Assembly (NCBI RefSeq): GCF_900106925.1
Contig: NZ_FNNZ01000001.1
Span: 1 to 64,000, forward strand
From: Thiocapsa roseopersicina
GTDB lineage: Bacteria; Pseudomonadota; Gammaproteobacteria; Chromatiales; Chromatiaceae
DNA length: 64,000 bases
Reading direction: 5' to 3'
Under the pieces are notes generated by a model. It was not told the DNA's origin. It did no database searches and saw only the letters and a program-made list of their open reading frames with translations. The position numbers and the translations under genes were made by a program. Below, piece after piece: positions 23,928 through 35,394 of the stretch (positions are counted from its first letter, which is position 1; every line of letters begins with the position of its first letter).

Positions 23928-24730
23928 CACCGCGCATCCGCTTCGAGAACGTCTGGATGACCTACGGCGATCAGGTCGTGCTGGAGCGACTCAACCTGAC
24001 CGTGGCGCCGGGCGAGTTCTGCACCATCGTCGGGGCCTCGGGCTGCGGCAAGACCACGCTGCTGCGCCTGCTGCTGGGGGAGGAGACACCGAGCCGCGGG
24101 CGGATCTTGCTCGACGGCGAGCCGCTTCCCGCCGAGCCGGGGCCGGATCGCGGCATCGTCTTTCAGCGCTACTCGGTGTTCCCGCATCTCTCCGTCCTGG
24201 GCAACGTGCTCTTGGGACTGGAGCTGCGCGCCTCGCCCGTGACCGGCCGCCTCCTCGGTGCCGCCCGTCGCAACGCGCAGGAAGAGGCGGTTGCGATGCT
24301 CGAGGCGGTCGGTCTCGGGCAGGCGCTGAGCAAGTATCCGACCCAGCTCTCCGGCGGCATGCAGCAGCGCCTCGCGCTCGCCCAATCGCTGGTGATGCAC
24401 CCGCGCATCCTGCTGCTCGACGAACCCTTCGGCGCGCTCGATCCGGGTATCCGCCGCGACATGCACGAGCTGGTCCTGCGGCTCTGGCGCGAGAACAACC
24501 TGACCGTCTTCATGGTCACCCACGACATCCGCGAAGGCTTCTACCTGGGCACGCGCCTGCTGGTCTTCGACAAGCTGCGCTACGACCCGGACGAACCCCA
24601 AGCCTACGGCGCCGGAATCACCTACGACCTGCCGATCGGACAGGCGGATTCGGAGACGCTGGCTGCGGTGTTGGGGCGGCCGGGGGCGGCCGCCAGCGAC
24701 CGTCCGCCAGCCCCCGGCCTCCAGCGGTGA
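23924..24730 (+). CDS. guanidine ABC transporter, ATP-binding protein
   Basis: The 268-residue ATPase has Walker A GASGCGKTTLL, signature LSGGMQQRLALAQSL, Walker B ILLLDEPFGALD and the switch His in VFMVTHDIREGFYLG. It belongs with the NitT/TauT group. ATG 23924 overlaps the permease stop; the frame is open far upstream but only through the permease gene. The last 40 residues (Pro/Ala-rich) are not part of the fold. It powers uptake through the permease at 23103. Confidence 0.9.
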   Translation: MTPRIRFENVWMTYGDQVVLERLNLTVAPGEFCTIVGASGCGKTTLLRLLLGEETPSRGRILLDGEPLPAEPGPDRGIVFQRYSVFPHLSVLGNVLLGLELRASPVTGRLLGAARRNAQEEAVAMLEAVGLGQALSKYPTQLSGGMQQRLALAQSLVMHPRILLLDEPFGALDPGIRRDMHELVLRLWRENNLTVFMVTHDIREGFYLGTRLLVFDKLRYDPDEPQAYGAGITYDLPIGQADSETLAAVLGRPGAAASDRPPAPGLQR

Positions 24731-24745
24731 GCACACCCATCTAAG

Positions 24746-24815
24746 AGCTGATAGCTGATAGCTGATAGCTGATAGCTGATAGCTGATAGCTGATAGCTTG
24801 TAGCTGATAGCTAAG
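24746..24815. repeat. tandem heptamer array AGCTGAT
   Basis: Seven perfect AGCTGAT units (24746-24794) are followed by AGCTTGT, AGCTGAT and AGCTAAG. Unit length is exactly seven, as in the arrays at 2339, 37189 and 37515. It lies in the gap between the transporter ATPase and the first DUF1989 gene of the same operon, so it is transcribed. Confidence 0.95.
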
Positions 24816-24871
24816 AGCAGGAGGCAGGCAGCAGGACGCTCCGACAACCCCATCATCCGAGGAAACCACGA

Positions 24872-25609
24872 ATGACCGACGCCCCCTTAAACCCCTCGCG
24901 CATCGTCCACACCGAGCTGCTGCCCGGTGCGCGCAACTGGTCCTTCGTCATACGCCGCGGTTTCGCGCTGCGCCTGACCGATCGGCGGGGCGGAGCCAAC
25001 TGTTCGGCGCTCTTCTACAACGCGCATGAGAAGCTCGAGCGCTACAACATGGCCGATACGCTCAAGGCGCAGCACACGGCCTTCTTGACCGCGGGTCATG
25101 TCTGCTACTCCGACATGGGTCGGATCCTCGTCTCGATCACGGGGGATACCTGCGGCTGGCACGACACCTTCTGTGGGGTGAGCGATGCCGCCTTGGTGCG
25201 CGAGCGCTTCGGCGTGGCGCGTTATCAAGAGGCGCGCAATGCCTTTTTGCGCAACGGCCGCGAGCTGTTTCTGATCGAGCTCGGCAAGTGGGGTCTCGGG
25301 CGTCGCGACCTGGTCGCCAACGTCAACTTCTTCAGCAAGGTCGCGGTCGACGAGACCGGCGTCATGCGCTTCGAGCCCGGTCACTCAACGCCCGGCGATC
25401 ATGTCGATCTGCGTGCCGAGATGGATACGCTGGTGGTCCTCAACAGCTGTCCGCATCCGCTCGACCCGGCGACCGAGTGGTCGCCCAAGCCGGTCGATCT
25501 GACCATCTATCGCGCCGATCCCGCCGCCGAGGATGACCCCTGCCGAATCTCCTGTCCGGAGAACGGCCGCGGCTTCGCCAATACCGCCATCTATCACTGC
25601 CAGCTCTGA
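24872..25609 (+). CDS. carboxyguanidine deiminase subunit (DUF1989, 'urea carboxylase-associated' 2)
   Basis: The 245-residue DUF1989 protein has [35 protein letters not shown] with the metal-binding type CGWHD motif, and [14 protein letters not shown]. Proteins of this family beside biotin carboxylases were long called urea carboxylase-associated; two paralogues together have been shown to deiminate carboxyguanidine to allophanate (CgdA/CgdB). The companion gene follows after ten bases. Which paralogue is CgdA or CgdB I cannot settle from sequence alone, so no symbol is given. Confidence 0.82.
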   Translation: MTDAPLNPSRIVHTELLPGARNWSFVIRRGFALRLTDRRGGANCSALFYNAHEKLERYNMADTLKAQHTAFLTAGHVCYSDMGRILVSITGDTCGWHDTFCGVSDAALVRERFGVARYQEARNAFLRNGRELFLIELGKWGLGRRDLVANVNFFSKVAVDETGVMRFEPGHSTPGDHVDLRAEMDTLVVLNSCPHPLDPATEWSPKPVDLTIYRADPAAEDDPCRISCPENGRGFANTAIYHCQL

Positions 25610-25619
25610 GGGTACCGGC

Positions 25620-26300
25620 ATGACGACCCCGACCCAGCCCCATCCCGCTGCGGACTTCACGGCCAACCTGGTCCAAAGCGCATTGGATCCGTCCGACGCC
25701 GTCTACGATCACGAGATCCCAGCCGGCGAGCCCTGGCTGCATGAGCTGCGGGCCGGCCAGACCCTGCGCATCCTCGATCTCATGGGCAACCAGGCGGTGG
25801 ACACCCTCTTCTACAACGCCCGTGACTCCGCCGAGCGCTACAGCGCCGTCGACACCATCCGCGCCCAAGGCAGCCTCTATCTGACAACCGGCTCGGTCCT
25901 GCTCTCCAACGACGGCAACCCGATGGCGACCATCGTCGCCGACACCTGCGGGCGTCACGACACCTTGGGCGGGGCCTGCGCCGCCGAATCCAATCAGGTG
26001 CGCTATGCGCTGGAGAAGCGGCCGATGCACAACTGCCGCGACAACTATCTGATCGCCTTGGCCGAATCCGCCTATGACATGGGCAAACGCGACCTGACCG
26101 CCAACATCAACTTCTTTATGAACGTGCCCGTGACACCCGAAGGGCACCTGACCTTCGAGGACGGCATCTCGGACGCCGGCAAGTATGTCGAGCTGCGTGC
26201 CGAGATGGACCTCATCGTCCTGGTCTCGAACTGTCCGCAGCTCAACAATCCGTGCAATGCCTATAACCCGACACCGGTGCGCATGCTCATCTGGGACTGA
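25620..26300 (+). CDS. carboxyguanidine deiminase subunit (DUF1989, 'urea carboxylase-associated' 1)
   Basis: The 226-residue second DUF1989 paralogue contains [37 protein letters not shown] and [17 protein letters not shown]. The two neighbours share the N-V/I-NFF and DTCGxHDT blocks, consistent with a heteromeric deiminase. ATG 25620 is chosen because the upstream frame re-reads the previous gene. It converts the product of the following carboxylase into allophanate, releasing the first ammonia. Confidence 0.82.
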   Translation: MTTPTQPHPAADFTANLVQSALDPSDAVYDHEIPAGEPWLHELRAGQTLRILDLMGNQAVDTLFYNARDSAERYSAVDTIRAQGSLYLTTGSVLLSNDGNPMATIVADTCGRHDTLGGACAAESNQVRYALEKRPMHNCRDNYLIALAESAYDMGKRDLTANINFFMNVPVTPEGHLTFEDGISDAGKYVELRAEMDLIVLVSNCPQLNNPCNAYNPTPVRMLIWD

Positions 26301-26433
26301 TTGCGGTGCCCGCAATCAGGTGAATGTCGGATTGCGCTGCGCTTATCCGACCTACGGCTGACGACCCAGGGGACGACCCCGCGGGTCATTTCTTCGACGC
26401 GGGACGACCCGCGACCGCTCGGAATCGCCGACG

Positions 26434-29400
26434 ATGTTCGACAAGGTCCTGATTGCCAACCGCGGCGCGATTGCCTGCCGCATCATCCGCACGCTCGACG
26501 CCTTGGGTGTCGGGTCGGTGGCGGTCTATTCGCACGCCGATGCCGGGTCGCGGCATGTGAGCCTGGCGGGCGAGGCGGTCTGTATCGGCGAGGCGCTGGC
26601 GGCCGAGTCCTATCTGGACATGGGCCGGATCCTGGACGCGGCCGAGGCGACCGCGGCGCAGGCGATCCATCCGGGTTACGGCTTCCTGTCCGAGAACGCG
26701 AGTTTCGCGGAGGCCTGCGAGCAGCGTGGTCTGGTCTTCCTCGGACCGACCCCGACACAGTTGCGCGACTTCGGGCTCAAGCACCGCGCGCGCGAGCTGG
26801 CCGCGGCCAACGCCGTACCTCTGCTGCCCGGCAGCGGTCTGCTGGAGGACGCCGAGCAGGCGCGGCGCGAAGCGGCCCGGATCGGCTACCCGGTGATGCT
26901 CAAGAGCACGGCGGGTGGCGGCGGGATCGGGATGCAGCAATGCTCCGATGCCGATGAGCTGACCGATGCCTTCGAGCGGGTGCGTCGGCTTGGTCAAAGC
27001 AACTTCGCCGATGCCGGGATCTTCCTCGAGCGCTATGTCCGCGGGGCGCGGCACATCGAAGTGCAGATCTTCGGCGACGGGCTCGGCGGCATCGTGGCGC
27101 TCGGCGAGCGTGATTGCTCCCTGCAGCGGCGCAATCAGAAGGTCGTCGAGGAGACCCCCGCGCCGCATCTCCCGCCCGAGCTACGCGCCGCCATGCTGGA
27201 GACCGCACGCCGACTCGGTGCCGCGGTGGCCTATCGCTCGGCGGGAACGGTCGAATATATCTACGACCCCGAACGGGCCGCCTTCTACTTTCTGGAGGTC
27301 AACACGCGTCTTCAGGTCGAGCACGGTGTCACGGAGGCGGTGACCGGGGTCGATCTGGTCGAGTGGATGGTGCGTTTGGGGGCGGGCAGTCTGCCCGATC
27401 TCGGCGCGCTGGCCGTCGAGCCGCGAGGCCACGCAATCCAGGTCCGTCTCTATGCGGAGGATCCGGGCAAGGGGTTTCAGCCGAGCGCGGGGCTCTTGAC
27501 CCATGTCGCGCTGCCGTTGGATGTCCGCGTCGACACCTGGATCGAGACCGGCACGCAGGTCTCGCCCTACTATGATCCGCTGCTCGCCAAGGTCATCGTC
27601 CATGCGGAGGATCGTCCCGCGGCGCTCGCACGCTTGGGGGAGGCGCTGGAGCGGACCGAGATCGCCGGCATCGAGACCAATCTTGCCTATCTGCGCCAAG
27701 TGATGCGCGATCCCGAGGTCGTGGCCGGGCGCCACCATACCGCGACGCTGGCGAGTTTCGACTATCGGCCCGAGACCATCGACGTCCTCGCGGCCGGCAC
27801 CCAGACCACGGTGCAGGATTGGCCGGGCCGACTGGGCTACTGGGACGTCGGCATTCCTCCGTCCGGGCCGATGGACGATCTGGCGTTCCGGCTCGGCAAC
27901 CGTCTGCTCGGCAACGCGCCCGACGCCGCAGGGCTCGAGCTGACGGTCACGGGCCCGACGCTGCGCTTCAATCGCGATGCGCTCGTCTGTCTGACCGGGG
28001 CCGAGATGGCGGCGGAGCTCGACGGACGTCCGCTGCCTTGGTGGCGTCCCGTGCCGATACGCGCAGGGCAGTTGCTGCGTCTCGGCGCGTTGGTCGGGTC
28101 CGGGGCGCGCGCCTATCTGACGGTGCGCGGCGGCCTGCAGGTTCCGACCTATCTCGGTAGCCGCGCCACCTTCACGCTCGGCCGATTCGGCGGGCACGGC
28201 GGGCGTCCGTTGCAGGTCGGGGATGTGCTGCATCTGGCGACCGACCCGGATCCGCTCGCCGAGCCGATCACGGATGGGAGCGATGGGCGCCCGAGCGTGC
28301 CCGGTCTCCCCAAATCCATCATCCCGCACTACGGCGACACCTGGACCTTGCGGGTGATCTACGGGCCGCACGGTGCCCCCGAATTCTTCACCGAGGAGGA
28401 CATCGCGATCCTCTTCGCGACCGACTGGGAGGTGCACTACAACTCAAGCCGCACCGGCGTGCGTCTGATCGGCCCCAAGCCGACCTGGGCGCGGCCCGAC
28501 GGCGGCGAGGCCGGGCTGCATCCATCCAATATCCACGACAACGCCTATGCCCTCGGGACGCTCGATTTCACCGGCGACATGCCCGTGATCCTGGGTCCGG
28601 ACGGGCCGAGCCTGGGCGGGTTCGTCTGCCCGGCGACGGTCGTCTCGGCGGATCGCTGGTGTCTGGGTCAGCTCCGACCGGGCGATCGGGTGCGTTTCGT
28701 GCCGGTCTCTCAGGAGACCGCCAATGCGCTGGAGGCCGCACGGGACGACATGATCCTCCGGCTCGCGGCGCCGGCCGCGGTGAAGGCCAAGCCGGTGCCT
28801 CCTGCCGACCCGCGCCTGCGTCGGATCGATCCCCCCGAGCATCCGGTCGGCGTCACCTATCGGGCCTCGGGCGACAAGGATCTGCTCGTGGAGTACGGCC
28901 CGCAGGTGCTGGATATTCGGCTGCGCTTCCGGGTCCATGCCCTGATGCTCTCGCTCCGGGCCGAGCCGATCCCGGGTGTGCTGGAGCTCACGCCGGGCAT
29001 CCGCTCCTTGCAGGTGCGCTACGACAGTCGTGCACTGAAGCTCGGCGCTCTGTTGGATCGGCTCGTCGAACGCGAGCAGGCGCTCGGCGATGTCGAGTCT
29101 CTGTCGGTTCCGGCGCGCGTGGTGCATCTCCCCCTGTCCTGGGACGACTCGTCCACCCGGCTCGCGATCGAGAAATACATGCAGTCGGTACGACCGGACG
29201 CACCCTGGTGTCCGAGCAACATCGAGTTCATCCGCCGCATCAACGGGCTCGACAGCATCGAGGAGGTCCGGCGCATCCTTTTCGAGGCGAGCTATCTGGT
29301 GATGGGTCTGGGCGATGTCTATCTGGGCGCGCCGGTCGCCACGCCGCTCGATCCGCGACATCGACTGGTGACGACCAAATACAACCCGGCGCGGACCTGG

Positions 29401-30099
29401 ACGCCCGAGAATGCGGTCGGGATCGGCGGCTCCTATCTCTGCGTCTACGGCATGGAAGGGCCGGGCGGCTATCAGTTCGTCGGACGCACGCTCCAGATGT
29501 GGAATCGTTTCAAACGCACCCCGGATTTCGAGCGGCCCTACCTTCTGCGCTTCTTCGACCAGATCCGCTTCTATCCGGTCTCCGAGCAGGAGCTGACCGA
29601 GCTGCGCGAGGCCTTTCCGCGCGGCGGTTTTCGGCTTCAGGTCGAGGAGACGCAGTTCAGCCTGGCCGAATACCAGACGTTTCTCCAAACGAATGCGGAG
29701 TCGATCGCGGCCTTCAAGGCGCGCCAACAGGCCGCCTTCGAGGCCGAGCGGGAGCGCTGGGCCGCGGCCGGTCAGCTCGAGGTCGATCGGGATGTCGGCA
29801 ACGGCGCCTCCGCGCACATCGACGAGCAGGCCGAGTCGCTCCGGCTCGCGCCCGGCGAGCTGGCGATCGAGAGCCATGTCCACGGCAGTGTCTGGCAGCT
29901 TGCTGTCGAGGTCGGGCAGCAGGTCGAATCCGGCCAAGTGCTGCTGGTTTTGGAGTCCATGAAGATGGAGATCGCCGTGCATGCCGACCGCAGCGGACGG
30001 GTCGCGCGCATCCTCTGTCGGAGCGGCGCCCAGGTGACACCCGGTCAGGCGTTGCTGGTGCTGGATACCGCCGCCGATGCAACGGAGACGACAGCATGA
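26434..30099 (+). CDS. guanidine carboxylase (annotated in databases as urea carboxylase)
   Basis: The 1221-residue biotin enzyme has an N-terminal biotin carboxylase ([52 protein letters not shown]; to about 450), then the AHS2 carboxyltransferase half ([20 protein letters not shown]; about 450-770), the AHS1/KipI-like half (about 810-1030), and a C-terminal biotinyl domain with [11 protein letters not shown] (biotinylated Lys 1177). The architecture is that of the urea/guanidine carboxylase family, which uses ATP and bicarbonate. The guanidine-I riboswitch and paired DUF1989 genes favour guanidine as substrate. It overlaps the allophanate hydrolase start by four bases. Confidence 0.88.
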   Translation: MFDKVLIANRGAIACRIIRTLDALGVGSVAVYSHADAGSRHVSLAGEAVCIGEALAAESYLDMGRILDAAEATAAQAIHPGYGFLSENASFAEACEQRGLVFLGPTPTQLRDFGLKHRARELAAANAVPLLPGSGLLEDAEQARREAARIGYPVMLKSTAGGGGIGMQQCSDADELTDAFERVRRLGQSNFADAGIFLERYVRGARHIEVQIFGDGLGGIVALGERDCSLQRRNQKVVEETPAPHLPPELRAAMLETARRLGAAVAYRSAGTVEYIYDPERAAFYFLEVNTRLQVEHGVTEAVTGVDLVEWMVRLGAGSLPDLGALAVEPRGHAIQVRLYAEDPGKGFQPSAGLLTHVALPLDVRVDTWIETGTQVSPYYDPLLAKVIVHAEDRPAALARLGEALERTEIAGIETNLAYLRQVMRDPEVVAGRHHTATLASFDYRPETIDVLAAGTQTTVQDWPGRLGYWDVGIPPSGPMDDLAFRLGNRLLGNAPDAAGLELTVTGPTLRFNRDALVCLTGAEMAAELDGRPLPWWRPVPIRAGQLLRLGALVGSGARAYLTVRGGLQVPTYLGSRATFTLGRFGGHGGRPLQVGDVLHLATDPDPLAEPITDGSDGRPSVPGLPKSIIPHYGDTWTLRVIYGPHGAPEFFTEEDIAILFATDWEVHYNSSRTGVRLIGPKPTWARPDGGEAGLHPSNIHDNAYALGTLDFTGDMPVILGPDGPSLGGFVCPATVVSADRWCLGQLRPGDRVRFVPVSQETANALEAARDDMILRLAAPAAVKAKPVPPADPRLRRIDPPEHPVGVTYRASGDKDLLVEYGPQVLDIRLRFRVHALMLSLRAEPIPGVLELTPGIRSLQVRYDSRALKLGALLDRLVEREQALGDVESLSVPARVVHLPLSWDDSSTRLAIEKYMQSVRPDAPWCPSNIEFIRRINGLDSIEEVRRILFEASYLVMGLGDVYLGAPVATPLDPRHRLVTTKYNPARTWTPENAVGIGGSYLCVYGMEGPGGYQFVGRTLQMWNRFKRTPDFERPYLLRFFDQIRFYPVSEQELTELREAFPRGGFRLQVEETQFSLAEYQTFLQTNAESIAAFKARQQAAFEAERERWAAAGQLEVDRDVGNGASAHIDEQAESLRLAPGELAIESHVHGSVWQLAVEVGQQVESGQVLLVLESMKMEIAVHADRSGRVARILCRSGAQVTPGQALLVLDTAADATETTA

Positions 30100-31958
30100 G
30101 CCGAACACCGCACTCGCCCCTGAACCTCTCGATCCGTCATCTCCGCGCCGCCTATCGCGAGGGCGGGCTCACGCCGGCGACGCTTGTGGAACAGATCCGC
30201 ACTCGGATCGCCGAGCACGCGGCCGACAACATCTGGATCCATGTCCTGTCGGACGCCGAGCTGGCGCCTTACCTGGCAAGTCTGTCCGAGGCCGATCCGG
30301 AGACACTCCCGCTCTACGGCATCCCCTTCGCGATCAAGGACAACATCGACCTCGCGGGCGTGCCGACCACCGCCGCGCTGCCGGAGCTCGCCTGGACACC
30401 GGAGCGCTCCGCCACCGTCGTCGAGCGTCTGATCTCCGCCGGTGCGCTGCCGATCGGTAAGACCAATCTCGATCAGCTCGCGACCGGTTTGGTCGGCACC
30501 CGCTCGCCCTACGGCGCGGTGCCCAATGCATTCGATCCGGACTATATCGCCGGAGGCAGCAGCTCGGGCTCCGCCGCGGCGGTTGCGCACGGGCTCGTCA
30601 GCTTTGCTTTGGGGACGGACACTGCCGGCTCGGGACGTGTCCCGGCGGCGCTCAACAACCTGGTCGGCATCAAGCCGACCCGCGGTCTCGTCAGCACCCG
30701 CGGCGTGCTGCCGGCCTGCCGCACGCTCGACTGTGTGAGTCTCTTCACGCTGGATCTGGTCGATGCAGGCATGCTGATGCCGATCGCTGTCGGCTTTGAT
30801 CCGGAGGATCCCTTCGCGCGGCCTGCACCCTCGTTGACGGCGGCGTCGTCGGCTGATGGACGCGCCGAGGCATCCTTTCGCTTCGGCGTACCCGCCGACC
30901 TTGAGTGGTTCGGCGACACGGCGAGTGCCAGTCTCTTCGAGGCAACGGTGAGACGACTGAGCGCACTCGGCGGCGAGGCGGTCACCGTCGACTTCACGCC
31001 CTTCGTCGAGGCGGCGCGTCTGCTCTACGAGGGGCCTTGGGTCGCGGAGCGCTATGCCGCAATCGAAGACTGGATCCGGACCCGCCCCGAGACCCTGCAC
31101 CCGGTCACCCGCGCCATCATCGAGCCGGCCGCCGAGGCGCGCGCGGTCGACGCCTTCAAGGCCCAGTACCGACTGGCCGAGATCAAGCGCAGGACGGATG
31201 CGTTCTGGCCAGACCTGGACTGCATCCTGACCCCGACGATCGCAACGCCTTACCGCATCGCCGAGGTCGCCGCCGATCCGATTCGGCTCAACAGCAATCT
31301 GGGCTATTACACCAACTTCATGAACCTGCTCGACCTGGCCGCGGTGGCCGTGCCCGCCGGGATGCGGCCCGACGGTCTGCCGTTCGGCGTGACCCTTTTC
31401 GGTCCCGCCTTCAGCGACGGGATCCTCGCTCGCTTGGCCGAGCGCCTGCACCTGGATCCGAGCCAGACCGCTTGGCCGACCCAAGGCGCGACCGGGCATC
31501 CGGTGTCGCCGGGTTCGATTCAGCAGCCCAGGCGTCCCGCGGAGAACCTGCAGGAGTCCGAGCCCGAGGTGCTCCCGCTGGTCGTCTGCGGCGCACACCT
31601 ATCGGGACTCGCGCTCAATCACCAACTGATCGAGCGCGGCGCCCGCCTCCTGTGCGCAACCAAGACCGCGCCTTGTTATCGCCTCTACGCACTCCCCGGC
31701 GGCCCGCCCGAGCGTCCCGGTCTGATCCGCGTCCCGACCGGCGGCGTCGCCATCGAGGTCGAGGTCTGGGCGCTCCCGCAGACGACCGTCGGCAGCTTCC
31801 TCGCCGGCATCCCCGCACCGCTCGGCCTGGGCAGCGTCGAGCTGGCCGACGGCCGTTGGGAAAAAGGCTTCATCTGCGAGGGCTTCGCGGCCGAGGGTGC
31901 GCGAGACATCAGTGCGCTCGGGGGTTGGCGGGCGTATCTGGGTGGCGATGGAGGTTGA
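30096..31958 (+). CDS. atzF: allophanate hydrolase
   Basis: The 620-residue amidase-signature enzyme has catalytic Lys in [18 protein letters not shown], the Ser-cisSer-rich [13 protein letters not shown] block and [19 protein letters not shown], and a C-terminal domain (about 470-620, [33 protein letters not shown]) particular to allophanate hydrolases. It splits allophanate to two ammonia and CO2, the last step of guanidine (or urea) assimilation here. Start ATG 30096 overlaps the carboxylase stop. Length matches AtzF/DUR1,2 C-terminal enzymes. Confidence 0.9.
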   Translation: MSRTPHSPLNLSIRHLRAAYREGGLTPATLVEQIRTRIAEHAADNIWIHVLSDAELAPYLASLSEADPETLPLYGIPFAIKDNIDLAGVPTTAALPELAWTPERSATVVERLISAGALPIGKTNLDQLATGLVGTRSPYGAVPNAFDPDYIAGGSSSGSAAAVAHGLVSFALGTDTAGSGRVPAALNNLVGIKPTRGLVSTRGVLPACRTLDCVSLFTLDLVDAGMLMPIAVGFDPEDPFARPAPSLTAASSADGRAEASFRFGVPADLEWFGDTASASLFEATVRRLSALGGEAVTVDFTPFVEAARLLYEGPWVAERYAAIEDWIRTRPETLHPVTRAIIEPAAEARAVDAFKAQYRLAEIKRRTDAFWPDLDCILTPTIATPYRIAEVAADPIRLNSNLGYYTNFMNLLDLAAVAVPAGMRPDGLPFGVTLFGPAFSDGILARLAERLHLDPSQTAWPTQGATGHPVSPGSIQQPRRPAENLQESEPEVLPLVVCGAHLSGLALNHQLIERGARLLCATKTAPCYRLYALPGGPPERPGLIRVPTGGVAIEVEVWALPQTTVGSFLAGIPAPLGLGSVELADGRWEKGFICEGFAAEGARDISALGGWRAYLGGDGG

Positions 31959-31999
31959 TGACGGCGGTCAGCTGCCCGCGCCAACGCCTCACGAAAAAC

Positions 32000-32213
32000 G
32001 TAGGATGGGTAGAGCGAAGCGAAACCCATCCTTACAGCTCTAACGCTCAACCCGGGTGGCGGTAGAACGCAGCGAAACCCATCCTGTCCGCTCAGTCGCG
32101 TATTGGGTGGCGGCGCGGAAAAGATGAGTTCGCTGCGCTCGGGCTGGGTTTTCTAGTTTGGGGCGTGGTGCCGGGAGGATGGGTTTCGCTTCGCTCTACC
32201 CATCCTACGTTGT
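32000..32213. repeat. cluster of GGATGGGT / ACCCATCC repeats
   Basis: Three copies lie here: GTAGGATGGGTAGAGCGAAG (from 32000), a degenerate one near 32060-32083, and an inverted copy at 32178-32213. The first and third form a long hyphenated inverted repeat. The rest of 31959-32417 has no gene. Confidence 0.8.
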
Positions 32214-32417
32214 CCGGTTGCTTTTAAATCTGTCCGGAGAGATGACAGCGAGAGCAGAAAGCAGGCAGCAGAAAGCAGGCCCCGGCACCCTCCACACGAA
32301 ATTCCCCCCGACCGAACCGCGAAGCTCTGCGACAATACGCCGGTCGCCGCGGCACGGGCCCGCGCGCCCGAGTCCAGACAACCCGCAACAAGAAGACGAG
32401 AGAGGTACATTCGAACA

Positions 32418-35192
32418 ATGGCATCCCAAACCACCAAACACGTGTTCGCATTCGAAGAAGGGGACGGCAAGGACAAGAGACTGCTCGGGGGCAAGGGCGC
32501 CAATCTCTGCGAGATGACCCAGATGGGGCTGAACGTCCCGCCCGGTTTCGTCATCTCCACCGCGGCCTGCCTGGAATACCTCGACTCCCCCGATCATGCG
32601 CTGCCGGCCGGGCTGATGGATGCGGTGCACGCGCAGATGCGTGCCGTGGAGAAGAAGACCGGCAAGGGTTTCGGCGATCCGGACAAGCCGCTGCTGGTCT
32701 CCGTGCGTTCCGGCTCCGCCATGTCCATGCCCGGCATGATGGACACCATTCTGAACTTGGGGTTGAACGAGGAGACGCTGCAGGGCGAGATCCGCGCGAC
32801 CGGAGATGCGCGCTTCGGCTACGACGCCTATCGGCGCTTCATCCAGCTCTTCGGCAAGGTCGCGCTCGGCGTGCCGGATGCGGCCTTCGATCATGAGCTC
32901 GAAGCGGTCAAGGAGGCGGCCCACGCCAAGCAGGACGTCGACCTCAGCGCGAGTGATCTCAAAGAGGTCAGCGAGCGCTTCCTGAAGGTCGTCGAGGCGC
33001 ATACCGGTCAGCCCTTCCCGTCGGACCCTTACCGTCAATTGGAGATCGCCATCAAGGCCGTCTTCAACAGCTGGGGCGGCAAGCGCGCGGTCGACTACCG
33101 CAGACAGTTCCACATCACGCCCGAGATGGCCAACGGCACCGCGGTCAACGTGGTCACCATGGTCTTCGGCAACCGGGGCGACGACTCCGCCACCGGTGTC
33201 GCCTTCACGCGCAATCCGGGCTCGGGCGAGAACAAGCTCTACGGCGAGTATCTGGTCAACGCCCAGGGCGAGGACGTGGTCGCCGGGATCCGCACGCCCA
33301 AGCCGATCTCGCGGCTGCGCGTGGAGATGCCCGAGATGGCCGCTCAGCTCGACATCCTGCGCGAGAAACTCGAGACCCACTATCGCGAGGTGCAGGACTT
33401 CGAGTTCACCATCGAGCGCGGCCAGTTGTTCTGCCTGCAGACACGCAACGGCAAGATGAACGCGGTCGCCATGGTGCGCACCTCGGTGGAGATGGAGCGC
33501 GAGGGCCTGATCAACAAGGAAGAGGCGCTGCTGCGCATCCAGCCCGATCTGCTCGAGCAGATGCTCTTCCCGCGGCTGGATCCGAGCGTCAAGGCCGAGT
33601 CCGTTGCGCAGGGCCTGCCGGCATCGCCCGGTGCCGCCTCCGGCATCGCGGTCTTCGATGCGGATCGCGCCGAGCAGTTCGGCCATGAGCTCGGGCAGAA
33701 GGTCATCCTGGTGCGCGAGGAGACCAAGCCCGAGGACATTCACGGCTTCTTCGCGGCCGAAGGCATCTTGACCTCGCGCGGCGGCAAGACCTCGCACGCC
33801 GCCGTGGTTGCGCGCGGCATGGGCAAGCCCTGCGTTGCCGGCGCCGAAGGGATCAGCGTGGATGTGAACCGGCGCGAGGCGCGGGTCGGCTTGACCAGCT
33901 TCAAGGAAGGCGACGTCATCACCATCGACGGCACCTCGGGCAAGGTCTACCTCGGCGCCATCCCGACGGTCGAGCCCGACTTCACCCCCGAGCTCGACGT
34001 CCTCCTCGGCTGGTCGGACGAGGTGGCCCGGCTCAAGGTCATGGCCAACGCGGACACCCCCGTGGATGCCCGTCGCGCGCGCAAGTACGGTGCAGTCGGT
34101 ATCGGTTTGGCGCGCACCGAGCGCATGTTCAACGACGTGGAGCGTCTGCCGGTCGTGATCGAGATGATCGTCGCCGAGACGCCGGAGACGCGTCAGGCGG
34201 CACTCGACAAGCTGCTGCCGCTTCAGCGCAAGGACTTCCGCGACCTGTTCGAGGTGATGGCGCCGAATCCGGTCACCATTCGGTTGCTCGACCCGCCGAT
34301 CCACGAGTTCTTGCCGGACGAGCATGTCCTGGAGCGCGAGCTGACCGATCTGCGCGTGCTCGCCCGCAGCGCCCGCGGCATGACGGTGCTGGCCGGGGCC
34401 ATGGGGTTGCTGCACTCGCCCGACAACGTCCGCCAGGACATCGAGTCGCTTCGGCGCATGGTGGATCCGGCGATCGTGGAGGAGGCCATCGCCAAGAAGG
34501 AGGCGATGCTGCGCAAGGTTCGAGCGCTCTACGAGACCAACCCCATGCTGGGTCATCGTGGCGTGCGTCTCGGCATCACCTTCCCCGAGATCTACCAGAT
34601 GCAGATCCGGGCGATCCTGGAAGCGGCGGCCGAATGCACCAAGGCGGGCATCGAGGTCCATCCCCAGATCAAGGTGCCGCAGGTCTGCACCGCGCAGGAG
34701 CTGCGGTTGGTCAAGTCCTTCGTCGATGCCATCCACGACGAGGTCACCGAGACCTACGGCCAGCCGGTGAACTTCAAGTTCGGCACCATGATCGAGGTGG
34801 TGCGGGCATGCATGCGTGCCGAGTCGCTCGCCGAGGAGGCCGAGTTCTTCTCCTTCGGCACCAACGACCTGACGCAGGCGACCTTCTCCTTCTCGCGCGA
34901 GGATGCCGAGAACAAGTTCCTGCCGCTCTACAACCAGTCCGGCATCCTGCAGGACAATCCCTTCGAGGTGTTGGACGTGAAGGGCGTGGGCAAGCTGATG
35001 CAGCTGGCGGTGGACTGGGGCCGCTCGGTCAAGCCCAACCTGCATGTCGGCATCTGCGGCGAGCACGGCGGCCACCCCGCCTCCATCGCCTTCTGCCACC
35101 AGGCCGGATTGGATTATGTCAGCTGCTCGGGTCCGCGCGTTCCGGTCGCCCGGCTCGCGGCGGCCCATGCGGCTCTGAAGGCGGCTCGATAG
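32418..35192 (+). CDS. ppdK: pyruvate, phosphate dikinase
   Basis: The 924-residue protein has the PPDK layout: N-terminal ATP-grasp domain (LLGGKGANLCEMTQMGLNVP; SGSAMSMPGMMDTILNLGLN), the swivelling phosphohistidine domain with GGKTSHAAVVARGMGKPCV, and the C-terminal PEP/pyruvate barrel with GIGLARTERMF and the catalytic Cys loop HVGICGEHGGHPAS. It interconverts pyruvate, ATP and phosphate with PEP, AMP and pyrophosphate, supplying PEP for gluconeogenesis. It appears monocistronic. Normal length (about 900). Confidence 0.95.
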   Translation: MASQTTKHVFAFEEGDGKDKRLLGGKGANLCEMTQMGLNVPPGFVISTAACLEYLDSPDHALPAGLMDAVHAQMRAVEKKTGKGFGDPDKPLLVSVRSGSAMSMPGMMDTILNLGLNEETLQGEIRATGDARFGYDAYRRFIQLFGKVALGVPDAAFDHELEAVKEAAHAKQDVDLSASDLKEVSERFLKVVEAHTGQPFPSDPYRQLEIAIKAVFNSWGGKRAVDYRRQFHITPEMANGTAVNVVTMVFGNRGDDSATGVAFTRNPGSGENKLYGEYLVNAQGEDVVAGIRTPKPISRLRVEMPEMAAQLDILREKLETHYREVQDFEFTIERGQLFCLQTRNGKMNAVAMVRTSVEMEREGLINKEEALLRIQPDLLEQMLFPRLDPSVKAESVAQGLPASPGAASGIAVFDADRAEQFGHELGQKVILVREETKPEDIHGFFAAEGILTSRGGKTSHAAVVARGMGKPCVAGAEGISVDVNRREARVGLTSFKEGDVITIDGTSGKVYLGAIPTVEPDFTPELDVLLGWSDEVARLKVMANADTPVDARRARKYGAVGIGLARTERMFNDVERLPVVIEMIVAETPETRQAALDKLLPLQRKDFRDLFEVMAPNPVTIRLLDPPIHEFLPDEHVLERELTDLRVLARSARGMTVLAGAMGLLHSPDNVRQDIESLRRMVDPAIVEEAIAKKEAMLRKVRALYETNPMLGHRGVRLGITFPEIYQMQIRAILEAAAECTKAGIEVHPQIKVPQVCTAQELRLVKSFVDAIHDEVTETYGQPVNFKFGTMIEVVRACMRAESLAEEAEFFSFGTNDLTQATFSFSREDAENKFLPLYNQSGILQDNPFEVLDVKGVGKLMQLAVDWGRSVKPNLHVGICGEHGGHPASIAFCHQAGLDYVSCSGPRVPVARLAAAHAALKAAR

Positions 35193-35394
35193 GGAAGGGG
35201 GCCGGTTGTCCGGCCAGGGATGGCCGTTCGTTGCGGGAGCGCAGTCGTCCTCGCGGGCACGTCATCACATCAACCGTCGGAGGGGATATGATGGTCGGTC
35301 GCACTGCGCAGGGATGCGCTTCGATTACCGGAGAATGCGATACGCGGTTGGGCACGCTGCCCAACCCGCGCGTTTTCGGCTAGCCGCAAGGCTC

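Noticed and set aside
21729-31958. Reading the operon as a plain urea-degradation operon
   Set aside because: The guanidine-I riboswitch and paired DUF1989 genes fit guanidine better; urea cannot be fully excluded without testing.
32205-35168. 987-codon minus-strand frame opposite ppdK
   Set aside because: Antisense shadow of pyruvate phosphate dikinase, no domain recognisable.
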